From the NCBI GenBank assembly GCA_041940305.1, contig JBGTSJ010000008.1, positions 173,203 to 237,202 of the forward strand: 64,000 nt of DNA. The letters are read 5' to 3'. A program made the translations under genes and the position numbers. This DNA is from JBGTSJ01 sp041940305 (GTDB taxonomy: Bacteria; Planctomycetota; Planctomycetia; Planctomycetales; Planctomycetaceae). The first letter of the stretch is position 1; each line of letters begins with the position of its first letter. Below are positions 19,180 through 26,880 of the stretch, piece after piece. The notes under the pieces were generated by a model. It did no database searches and was not told where the DNA came from. It saw only the letters and a list, made by a program, of their open reading frames with translations.

Positions 19180-19716
19180 CTAGCTGTTTCGGTCACATCG
19201 ACCGAGGTGTGTCGGATGCGCGGCCGACGAACCTAGACGACCCGAACGAGCGGGCTTCGACAAGAAACGATTGTGGACTGTGCGCGTGACCAAGCGACAC
19301 GCAACCAGCGATTCAACTCGACCTATCGCTTTCTCGAATAATGGACTCGGCCTTGGGAGGCAGCGGCCGCAGACATTCCGCCCTTGTTGGGCGAACCTCC
19401 GGAGTGAGGACGGGATCAGCGGGGAAACGCCAGTAACCGCCTGCACGCCCAGGAGGCCAAGCGACTCCAGTTCCGCGAGATGGCGTCTTGCAGTGCGGTC
19501 AGACCGCCAGTAATCGGAGAATCGACGGCGGATCTGATCGGCGATGGCGAATCGATTGCGATAGACGAACGCCAGGATTTTGGCGTAATGAGGCCGCAGT
19601 TTGAGGGCTTTGACGGTCGGCTTCCTGAAAGAATCCACCGACACCGACAGCTTCGGCAGATCCCAAACCGAGCTTGGATGCCGCGGACGGGACTGGGTAA
19701 GGTTCGCTGCGGTCAC
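19180..19716 (-). CDS. Winged-helix DNA-binding protein of the island
   Basis: 178 residues from GTG at 19716, chosen because AAGGGGG lies 6 bases upstream; the frame is open to 19818 without such support. Residues ~38-85 form a winged helix (AFVYRNRFAIADQIRRRF, then TARRHLAELESLGLLGV), resembling replication-relaxation or transcription-control proteins found on mobile elements. After SPLIP the expected beta-wing continuation seems to appear in another frame (PEVRPTRAE), so a frameshift near 19400 and partial decay are possible. Its place next to attR suggests a former replication or regulatory role for the element. Recognition of the fold is moderate; the function is inferred. Confidence 0.55.
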   Translation of the reverse strand: MTAANLTQSRPRHPSSVWDLPKLSVSVDSFRKPTVKALKLRPHYAKILAFVYRNRFAIADQIRRRFSDYWRSDRTARRHLAELESLGLLGVQAVTGVSPLIPSSLRRFAQQGRNVCGRCLPRPSPLFEKAIGRVESLVACRLVTRTVHNRFLSKPARSGRLGSSAAHPTHLGRCDRNS

Positions 19717-19722
19717 TGTGCA

Positions 19723-19729
19723 CCCCCTT
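19723..19729 (-). promoter_or_regulatory. Ribosome-binding site of the winged-helix gene
   Basis: AAGGGGG on the minus strand, 6 bases before GTG at 19716. It decides the start against the longer frame to 19818. Confidence 0.5.
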
Positions 19730-19849
19730 CCCGAGGCTGGGGGAGGGAGGCCTGAGCCAGCGTCACGATGGATCGCTGGACCGTGGGAGAAAGCAGCTGA
19801 CAGTGCCGGGCGAGCCACTGGAAGTCAGCTGAATCGGCCAGGGATTAGC

Positions 19850-19867
19850 GCAACCATTGATGCAACC
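19850..19867 (+). other. Candidate integrase arm site, right end
   Basis: GCAACC-ATTGAT-GCAACC, matching the left-end element at 6852-6869 in 17 of 18 positions and lying 52 bases inside the right att core. Confidence 0.45.
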
Positions 19868-19874
19868 GGGAAAC

Positions 19875-19903
19875 TTGACTCGCCGCATCTTCAGTGGTAG
19901 AAA
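19875..19903 (+). promoter_or_regulatory. Outward-facing promoter at the island right end
   Basis: TTGACT at 19875-19880, a 17-nt spacer, TAGAAA at 19898-19903. The predicted start is near 19910, so the transcript would cross the att fragment and enter tRNA-Phe at 20025. The -35 is 5/6 and the -10 is 4/6 of consensus. Confidence 0.5.
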
Positions 19904-19919
19904 CGCGCTGCGGTTTGGC

Positions 19920-19975
19920 AGTACCGGACTGTCGATCCGGGGGTTGCGGGTTCAAGTCCCGTCGGCCTCGCTTTG
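19920..19975 (+). repeat. attR: second copy of the 56-bp tRNA-Asp 3' repeat
   Basis: A perfect copy of 6656-6711. It lacks tRNA nucleotides 1-23, so it is a tRNA-Asp fragment and not a gene. It is followed 49 bases later by tRNA-Phe. Confidence 0.93.
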
Positions 19976-20024
19976 TCTTTGCCGATGCGTCGCAGGCGGT
20001 CCGCCGAGCCGCATCGACCCATCG

Positions 20025-20097
20025 GGTCAGGTAGCTCAGCTGGTAGAGCAATGGACTGAAAATCCATGTGTCGGCGGTTCGATTCCGCCCCTGACCA
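20025..20097 (+). tRNA. tRNA-Phe (GAA)
   Basis: A 73-nt cloverleaf. The acceptor arm GGTCAGG pairs fully with CCTGACC. The anticodon loop CTGAAAA gives anticodon GAA, read as Phe. The T loop is TTCGATT, discriminator A. CCA is not encoded. It lies 54 bases past the tRNA-Asp fragment, so before the island inserted it was probably transcribed together with tRNA-Asp. Confidence 0.96.
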
Positions 20098-20107
20098 CTG
20101 ACAGCAG

Positions 20108-20142
20108 GCCCGGCTTCTTTCCAGTCGCCGGGCTGTTTCTTT
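20108..20142 (+). terminator. Terminator behind tRNA-Phe
   Basis: A GCCCGGC (20108-20114) / GCCGGGC (20127-20133) 7-bp stem with a 12-nt loop, then TGTTTCTTT. It lies 10 bases past the tRNA and before the convergent gene ending at 20159. Confidence 0.7.
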
Positions 20143-20158
20143 GGGCGGAGGTTTTCTG

Positions 20159-21190
20159 TCAGGCGGATCGGGCCGTCGGCGCCGGGAGCGACTCGAGCTC
20201 GGCGCGGATCAAGGCGCCTCTGGCGATCGTGAACACGGAGTCCTCCGCGACACGGATGCCCGAGATGGCGAACGGAAGATCACTCCGGCGGATTTGCTCT
20301 CCCAGCACCTGCGCCACGCCGGAGAGCAGCGTCGGCTCGCCGCAGCAGACGACGGGAAACCGCTGGCGAATCGTCTTCAGCAGCGGCGCATGGCGGCAAG
20401 CGTCGGCGAAGGCGCGGAGTGTGTCCTGGAAGAGCAGCTCGTAGATGTACGCCAGAAGCTGAACGTCGTCGTTCTGCGGGGCCTGCAGCTGCGGGGCAGC
20501 GTCCAGTTTCCAGCGGCCCACCGCGTCCACGTCGACGTAGCTGTTGCCGTCCATGTCCCACACCATGCGCTCGGTCTTGCGCGCCAGGTGCTCGTCGATC
20601 CAATCACCCCCGCGAGGCAGCATGGCCTCGGCTAAGATGCTTCCCTGATGCAGCAGCGCCATCGATGTCGCGGCGGCATCGATAATCACGGTGATTCCGG
20701 TGAACCCGGTCTGTCCGAACTCCGCCAGCGCGAGCGCCGTGCACGCGGGTACGCTCACCGGCGCAAAGCCGCGCAGCCGGGCGACGCGCGAGAAGAATCC
20801 CCACTCCGGTGAGCGCTCTGCGCCCGTGACCGGCGGAAGCGTCAGGGCGCACAGTTCGCCCGGATGCGTTGCATCAGGCAGGAGTGAGTCAGCGATGGCG
20901 GCCGCCAGTTGCCGGCCGAGCGGATCCTCCGTCGGCAGCTTGCCGCCTGGGAGTACGGGCAATCGAGGCACGTGCAGCAGCGGCGCCAGGTCGGCTGCGT
21001 GCCTGCCGAACACAATCGTATTCCCGTCGCATGTGGCGTACGGGATTTGGGCCCGCTCGAACAGCCGCTTCTCGGCGTCGTCCGGCGGCACCGCAATGTA
21101 GATCGACGGACACTGCCGCCCGATGACGCGCGGACCCTGCCGGCGGAGCGAGCACATCATGCGGCCGTCAATCTGAAGTGCGATGCTCAT
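20159..21190 (-). CDS. Degenerate actin/MreB-like ATPase-fold protein
   Basis: 343 residues with no signal peptide. The layout follows the actin/Hsp70/MreB fold: a short first strand (IALQIDGR), a second strand with VIIDAAATSMALL where MreB has its phosphate-2 loop, GGDWIDEHLA matching the MreB GGD-x-x-D pattern, and a late VVCCGEPTLLSGVAQVLGEQ in place of the adenosine motif. The phosphate loops lack the usual glycines (DAAATS rather than DxGxGT), so ATP turnover is doubtful. The start codon overlaps the stop of the upstream SLBB gene as ATGA, indicating translational coupling. Alternatives are a PilM- or FtsA-like adaptor. It probably works at the inner membrane with its SLBB partner. Confidence 0.6.
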   Translation of the reverse strand: MSIALQIDGRMMCSLRRQGPRVIGRQCPSIYIAVPPDDAEKRLFERAQIPYATCDGNTIVFGRHAADLAPLLHVPRLPVLPGGKLPTEDPLGRQLAAAIADSLLPDATHPGELCALTLPPVTGAERSPEWGFFSRVARLRGFAPVSVPACTALALAEFGQTGFTGITVIIDAAATSMALLHQGSILAEAMLPRGGDWIDEHLARKTERMVWDMDGNSYVDVDAVGRWKLDAAPQLQAPQNDDVQLLAYIYELLFQDTLRAFADACRHAPLLKTIRQRFPVVCCGEPTLLSGVAQVLGEQIRRSDLPFAISGIRVAEDSVFTIARGALIRAELESLPAPTARSA

Positions 21191-23043
21191 TCCGCGGTCT
21201 CCGAGGGCCGGTCGCGCAGCAGACTGCGCAGTGCGTGTTCGAGCGGGCTCACGCCGCGCTGCCGTGCCGGAACGGCCTGCTGCGCGGCGCGGGCTGCCGG
21301 CGGATCGACGCGCTCGAACCGGCTCGTCGCTGCCGCATCAGCTCGGCGTGGCTGAGCACCGGCCAAAGCCGGTTCGGCAGCGCGATGCCGACTTTCCAAT
21401 GCAGCAAAGTGGGGGCCCTGCAACTGATGCGGTCCATGACGGAGCAGGTAGCGGAAGCCCACCGTTCGGCCATGAAAGCTGGAAGCTCCCTGGAACACCG
21501 CCGGCTCCTCCATCACGGTCGCGGTGTTGTTGATCAGACTGTCAAGCATCGACTGGGGCGACGATGGACGGGCCTCTGCGATCGCGTGCGAGTAGGCATC
21601 GATTCGATCGGAGGTGCGCTGAGTCCGACGCTTGCGTCGGACGAACTGCGACCAGCTGAGCATCGATCCCAGTCCGGCGAGCACACCCAGCGCCAGTCCC
21701 CCCAGCAACCAGTTGCCTTGAGCCTGCTCGTCCGGATCGATTGATTGCGTCGAGCGAAGCTTGGTGAGCGAACCCCCCGCTGGGAGACTCGTTTCGTCAG
21801 CCGTGAATGGTGGGCTCGTCGCGGCAACTTCTGCGTGAGCCGCTTCGTTCAGCAGCGCGCGCGGCGACGGGCCCGCTTCCGGGAACGTCTGCACCTGCAG
21901 TGCGGAGGCGGGTTGCACGGACCGTCGATCGTCCATGTCGTCCGCAGTATCAGTGGTCGGCGGAGAGATGAGCGTCGCCGGAGTGTTCGTCGCGGCCACC
22001 GCGTCTGCCGTTGCCGTCGAGCCGCCGGCCTGCTGTCGTCGCGGTGGCGCCGGAAGTGGCGCCGAATCCCGGACATCGATGTTCGTTGGAGGCGCGGCTG
22101 GGAACGCCGTCTCAGCGGACACGGCTGTGACCGGGAAGTTCAACGAGGGGGCTGCCGTCGAAGCGGCGTGCGGTTCGAGGCTCGGCTCAACCACAGGCTC
22201 GATCGAAGCCGGAACCATCCCGTTCTGCAGGAATCGGAGGATGTCCGAAACTTCGGAACCGCGATTGGCGGACGCTCCGGTCTCCTCAATCGAAATCAGG
22301 TCCTGGAGCGGCCAGCGTTGCAGCACGCCTTCAAGTGCCACCTGGTCGAGTTGTGCCGGATTGAAGACAAGGACAGTTCCGGAGGCCAGCCGCCCCTGGG
22401 GCATGCCCCGCCCGGACGGAGGCGGAATGACCTGCACAAACTCGGCGGCCGCGGCGGGCTGCCCGAGCAACTGCAGGAGGTGGGCAATCGTTGCGTCAGC
22501 CGGCTTCAGCCAGAGGACGACGGGGCGTTCCAGCAAATGGATGCAGGCGATGTCGGCGTACTCTGCGACGTCGTCCGCTGAGACATGTGCCCCTGGCCGG
22601 GACGAGTCGATGACCACCACGGATTCCGGGGGCACAATGACAGGCGGCGCATCCGCTGAGTAAGCCACCTGCTGCTGCCGGCCGTTCTGCAGAATCCGGA
22701 CGGTGCCGGCGGCATGGTCGGTCAGTCCGCCGGCATGCTCAATCAGGCTCCGCAAGAGAACCGACTGCTGCCGCGCGGCATAGGTCCCGGGATAGCGGAC
22801 TGCCCCGACGATGCTGCAGTGGCGCATTGTCCCTTGGGTCACGCCGGGCAGCGCCGAGTCGGGATCAATGGAGCGCGCCGGCGCCCCGAGCGGGCGGACG
22901 GCCGGCGCTTCGCTGCCCGCTGGGAGAATGATTGGGTGCGATGGTGTCGTCGCGCGCGGCTGAGCGGCCCAGCCGGCAATGCCAACGCCGACGCTGAGTC
23001 CTGCCAGCACGAGTGCGGAACGAGATGCGGGAACACGTCGCAT
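21187..23043 (-). CDS. SLBB-domain envelope protein with C-terminal membrane helix
   Basis: 618 residues from ATG at 23043, supported by GGAAGGA upstream and by a proper signal or anchor sequence (RSALVLAGLSVGVGIAGWAA); the frame is open further upstream to 23259 without these. An SLBB domain is clear at ~75-150 (VGAVRYPGTYAARQQSVL then LIEHAGGLTD). The middle is Pro/Ala-rich low complexity (~290-470). A membrane helix (LLGGLALGVLAGLGSML) lies near residue 495-515, followed by a basic Arg/Lys stretch and a cytoplasm-type tail. SLBB domains occur in polysaccharide-export proteins, but the PES domain is not evident. The downstream actin-like gene overlaps by 4 bases. A link between envelope and cytoplasmic filament is inferred. 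Confidence 0.7.
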   Translation of the reverse strand: MRRVPASRSALVLAGLSVGVGIAGWAAQPRATTPSHPIILPAGSEAPAVRPLGAPARSIDPDSALPGVTQGTMRHCSIVGAVRYPGTYAARQQSVLLRSLIEHAGGLTDHAAGTVRILQNGRQQQVAYSADAPPVIVPPESVVVIDSSRPGAHVSADDVAEYADIACIHLLERPVVLWLKPADATIAHLLQLLGQPAAAAEFVQVIPPPSGRGMPQGRLASGTVLVFNPAQLDQVALEGVLQRWPLQDLISIEETGASANRGSEVSDILRFLQNGMVPASIEPVVEPSLEPHAASTAAPSLNFPVTAVSAETAFPAAPPTNIDVRDSAPLPAPPRRQQAGGSTATADAVAATNTPATLISPPTTDTADDMDDRRSVQPASALQVQTFPEAGPSPRALLNEAAHAEVAATSPPFTADETSLPAGGSLTKLRSTQSIDPDEQAQGNWLLGGLALGVLAGLGSMLSWSQFVRRKRRTQRTSDRIDAYSHAIAEARPSSPQSMLDSLINNTATVMEEPAVFQGASSFHGRTVGFRYLLRHGPHQLQGPHFAALESRHRAAEPALAGAQPRRADAAATSRFERVDPPAARAAQQAVPARQRGVSPLEHALRSLLRDRPSETAE

Positions 23044-23430
23044 GCCGGGCAGTTCCTTCCTGGCGCTCGCCTGATCGTGGCCTTGCTTCACCCGGGGATT
23101 GCGCAGGCAAGGATGCGGAGGCCGGCAAAGGCGCCTGCTGCGAGTCGTCGATGCGGCGCGGTCGCGCCTCTCGATGACTTGGTGAAATGCGTTAAATGGG
23201 AGGTTTGGGGTTGTACGGACTGCGCCCATGCGATCGGAATAGTCCGTAACATCCTCCAAATCGGCATGCTCTGCGACCCGGCATCACGAAAACCACATCG
23301 TGACGGAATACCGTGAGAAGACGGAGGGATCGCTGATGCATTCTTGAACAATCCCCGAAGTGGACTTCGAGAGGTGCTCCGTCAGCCGGGCGGAAGATTC
23401 CCCAAGTCAGATTCCAGACATCGGTGTTCT
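23044..23430. promoter_or_regulatory. Divergent control region with 8-bp dyad
   Basis: 387 bases between the divergent SLBB and response-regulator genes. It holds the dyad TACGGACT (23214-23221) / AGTCCGTA (23241-23248), 19 bases apart, a possible operator. No well-spaced promoter pair is clear on either strand. Open frames crossing it look like upstream extensions of the flanking genes. Confidence 0.35.
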
Positions 23431-24369
23431 GTGGCAAACATTCTCGTCACCGACGATTCTCCCGTTGAGCGACAACTGGCGTCCGCCATCCTCGCGCGGC
23501 AGGAAGGCTGGGCGGTCATTGAGGCCGGCTCGGCCGAGCAGGCGCTCATGTTGGCGCAGTTGACGCCGCTCGACCTGGTGCTGACGGATGTCTGCATGCC
23601 CGACGTGGATGGACTCCTGCTCCTCGGGCAGATGAAGGCCGATCATCCGTTGTTGCCCGTGATCATCATGACCGGCGCCGGCAGCGAGGAACTGGCCGTC
23701 CAGGCACTGCAGAGCGGAGCCGACGGCTACATCACGAAGCGGCGGCTCGCGTACGACCTGGTCGATATCGTCGATCGGGTGCTGACCGCGTCACACGAGC
23801 ATCGCGCGCGGGAAAGCGTGCTGAACCTGCGGACGCGCGAGTCCGTCAGTTTTGAGCTCGGCAACGATCCCTCTCAGGTCGCCTCGCTCGTCAGGCACAT
23901 CGTCGACTGCTGCTGCTCGTTCGAAGTCACCAACGACCGCGAGCGCGTCCGCGTCGCCGTCGCCCTCGAAGAGGCCCTTGTGAATGCCGTGATTCACGGC
24001 AATCTGGAAGTGAGCTCGGAACTGCGGGAATCCACCAGCGGAGCGTATGAGCGGATGATTGCCGAGCGCCGCCGCATCCGCCGCTATGCTGATCGGCGCG
24101 TGTCCGTCGATTGCGAGTTCACCTCAGACGCGGCCACGATCGTCGTCCGCGATGAAGGACCGGGCTTTGATATCAGCCGCATCCCGGATCCGCGCGACCC
24201 GGAACGGATGATGCTTGCCAGCGGACGCGGAGTCCTGCTGATGCGGACCTTCATGGATGAGGTGCACTACAACTCCAGGGGCAATCAGGTGACGCTGGTC
24301 AAGCGGCGTTCCGTAGAGGCGTCTTCTCCAGGCGGCAGCCCGTGCTTTGAACTGGCCGGATGCCCTTGA
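23431..24369 (+). CDS. Response regulator fused to anti-sigma/serine kinase (HATPase) domain
   Basis: 312 residues from GTG at 23431; a TTG at 23344 would add 29 residues ahead of the domain. The N-terminal REC domain has the acidic pair DD at ~8-9, phospho-acceptor Asp53 in LTDVCMPDVDG and Lys103 in GYITKRR. A linker leads to an RsbW-like GHKL ATPase (~135-305): N box EEALVNAVIHGN, G1 box DEGPGFD, G2-like SGRGVLLM. Proteins of this build usually control a sigma factor by phosphorylating or releasing an anti-sigma antagonist when REC is phosphorylated. No antagonist gene is adjacent; a single REC protein follows 21 bases later. Confidence 0.85.
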   Translation: MANILVTDDSPVERQLASAILARQEGWAVIEAGSAEQALMLAQLTPLDLVLTDVCMPDVDGLLLLGQMKADHPLLPVIIMTGAGSEELAVQALQSGADGYITKRRLAYDLVDIVDRVLTASHEHRARESVLNLRTRESVSFELGNDPSQVASLVRHIVDCCCSFEVTNDRERVRVAVALEEALVNAVIHGNLEVSSELRESTSGAYERMIAERRRIRRYADRRVSVDCEFTSDAATIVVRDEGPGFDISRIPDPRDPERMMLASGRGVLLMRTFMDEVHYNSRGNQVTLVKRRSVEASSPGGSPCFELAGCP

Positions 24370-24390
24370 TCGGCGGGCGGGTGGCGCATT

Positions 24391-24903
24391 GTGACTGCCG
24401 AAGCAGCGCCGCCACGCCGCCACTGGGGATGTCACGTGAGATCCGCGATGTCGAGCTTGTCCAGTGAATGCCTGGCGACGGAGTCGGCCGACGACTCCAT
24501 CCGTCGGACCGACTCCCGATTCGGGACGCCGGGCACACTGCGGATCCTGGTCGCCGATGACACCGAAGTCACACGCGTCTTCGTCACACGGGTTCTGGAG
24601 CGGTGCGGACATTCCGTGCACTCGGTGCCGGACGGCAGGGCCGCGGTGCGTGCCGCCGCGACGGGGACATTTGATCTGATCCTGATGGACGTCCACATGC
24701 CGGAGATGGATGGCCTCCAGGCCACGCAATCGCTGCGCTCGTCCGGCTTCGAGACGCCGGTGTTTGCATTAACGGCCACGCTGGCGCCGGCAGACACATC
24801 GTTGTGCCTCGCCGCCGGAATGGACGCGTGTCTACGAAAGCCCTTCGATCTCACCGAGTTCGCGGCGGAATGGCGCAGGGCTCAGCCCCAATCGGTGGAG
24901 TGA
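24391..24903 (+). CDS. Single-domain response regulator
   Basis: 170 residues: a ~48-residue unstructured head and one REC domain. The acidic pair is Asp56/Asp57, the phospho-acceptor Asp100 in LILMDVHMPEMDGL, and the conserved Lys150 in ACLRKPF; Thr128 in ALTAT fits the switch position. GTG at 24391 is used here, with ATG at 24448 equally possible. There is no output domain, so it may act by protein contact or as a phosphate relay, as CheY or Spo0F do. It lies 21 bases behind the REC-HATPase gene, so a shared operon is likely. Confidence 0.85.
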   Translation: MTAEAAPPRRHWGCHVRSAMSSLSSECLATESADDSIRRTDSRFGTPGTLRILVADDTEVTRVFVTRVLERCGHSVHSVPDGRAAVRAAATGTFDLILMDVHMPEMDGLQATQSLRSSGFETPVFALTATLAPADTSLCLAAGMDACLRKPFDLTEFAAEWRRAQPQSVE

Positions 24904-25030
24904 TCGCTCGATCCCCGAACTCGAACTCACGCTCGGACGGCGGTCAGCGTAGAATCGGGACGCAGGTCGTCGCCAGGGACGACTTCGACTGAGCTCCGGA
25001 TTCTCCCCGCGACCGTCTGCCGATTCGTCG

Positions 25031-26041
25031 ATGACCGCCGAACTTGTCCTGGCTCCCTTTAATCTGCCGACTTGGGGAACGGCCGTTCTCTTCGGCGTTC
25101 TCGCGGGATCGTCGGCAACGATCGTGACTCGCTGCTCCCTGCGGCAGTGTGGAGAGCCGGACCGCGGCTGGTCGATCTGGTCCGGATTGGCCGCCGGCCT
25201 GCTCTGCGCCCTCCTCACGTGGCTGATGCTGGCATGGAAGTGTCAGGAGACCCCCATCGTCCGCCCGTCGCTGATCTGGTGGCATTGGCGGACGGGGTAC
25301 CATTGTCTGCTGGTCGTGCTGATGGTCGCCGCCACGGCCACCGACTTCCGTGCCTACCTGATCCCTGACGGAATCACTTGTGCGGGATTGTTCCTGGGAG
25401 TGACGCTGGCCTGCGCGTCGGGCGACCTCCAGATGGAGCACTTATGGGTGGATTGGAACCAGGAGATTCCGCAACTGCGTGAGGCATACGTTCCGCAGTG
25501 GATCGCACGTCATCCGCACTGGCATGGGCTGGCGTGGAGCCTGGCGGGAGCGGTCGTCGCGGCCGGCGGGACATGGTCAATTCGTGCCCTGTCGTCGCTG
25601 GCGATGGGCCGGGAATCGATGGGCCTGGGAGATGTCACTCTGATGGGAATGATCGGCAGCTTCCTCGGCTGGCAGCCGGTCGTCTTCGTGTTGCTGATGG
25701 CCCCGTTGTGCGCGCTGGCCGCCGCCGTACTGACGCTCGCCGCGCAGGGAATGCTCCGTGCGGTTTTCAGCACACCGCAGTTCGCTGCAAACCGGCCATA
25801 TCTGCCCTACGGCCCGTTCCTGTGCCTGGCGACGTATATGGTGCTCTGCAGCTGGCGCCGGCTGTGGATGTGGGAATTGCCGCTCGGAAATGCGACGGGG
25901 CCGTTCTCCATTCGACGGCTGTTCGGCGACTGGCAGAGCCTCGCCATCATCGGTGGCGCCATCCTGGGAGGCCTGGTCGTACTGCTCACGCTCCGCCGGG
26001 CGTATCAGAAGATCCCGGTGACGCGCCGCAGGCAGGACTGA
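25031..26041 (+). CDS. Prepilin peptidase (A24 family)
   Basis: 336 residues, strongly hydrophobic with about eight membrane segments. The two catalytic aspartates of the type IV prepilin peptidase family are in ATDFRAYLIPD (Asp105) and ESMGLGDVTLMGMIG (Asp201, the GxGD motif). The N-terminal cytoplasmic CxxC zinc/methylase domain of PilD is missing; the only N-terminal cysteines are at ~35 and 40. So this is a peptidase-only form that would cleave the leader of pilin-like substrates such as the DUF1559 protein or TadE (61020) without methylating them. It is convergent with the Fur-family gene, 16 bases apart. Confidence 0.85.
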   Translation: MTAELVLAPFNLPTWGTAVLFGVLAGSSATIVTRCSLRQCGEPDRGWSIWSGLAAGLLCALLTWLMLAWKCQETPIVRPSLIWWHWRTGYHCLLVVLMVAATATDFRAYLIPDGITCAGLFLGVTLACASGDLQMEHLWVDWNQEIPQLREAYVPQWIARHPHWHGLAWSLAGAVVAAGGTWSIRALSSLAMGRESMGLGDVTLMGMIGSFLGWQPVVFVLLMAPLCALAAAVLTLAAQGMLRAVFSTPQFAANRPYLPYGPFLCLATYMVLCSWRRLWMWELPLGNATGPFSIRRLFGDWQSLAIIGGAILGGLVVLLTLRRAYQKIPVTRRRQD

Positions 26042-26057
26042 CGCAACCTCAGCGCCC

Positions 26058-26582
<525 letters not shown>

Positions 26583-26880
26583 AGGATCGAAGAATCGTCG
26601 ATGACGGAGAGCGTGATTGCCGTCGGGGCGCCCGGACTGGCGACCAACTGCCATTCTACCCCCAGTGGAAGCGTGTGATAACCCCGGCGCCCTGCTTCCG
26701 CCGGAGAACTCCAACTGTGTGTTGATCGAAGCCCGGGGCCTTGAAACGCGGCGGCCATTCGTTCCCGACTGGAGAAAGCTGTCGCATCAACGACGGCTGA
26801 TGTCGAAATCCGACCGCAGGTATGGTAGATTCTGGACTGTTCCATAGGCGCTCCGTCTGCGAACCCGCTCAGGGGGAAAA

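Noticed and set aside
19920..19975. A second tRNA-Asp gene
   Set aside because: Only nucleotides 24-74 are present; acceptor 5' strand and most of the D arm are missing, so it cannot fold.
19845..20051. Minus-strand open frame crossing attR with RRDLNPQPPDRQSGT
   Set aside because: It is the antisense of the tRNA-Asp fragment plus flanking DNA, with no start signal or domain; useful only to predict the integrase tail in the circular form.
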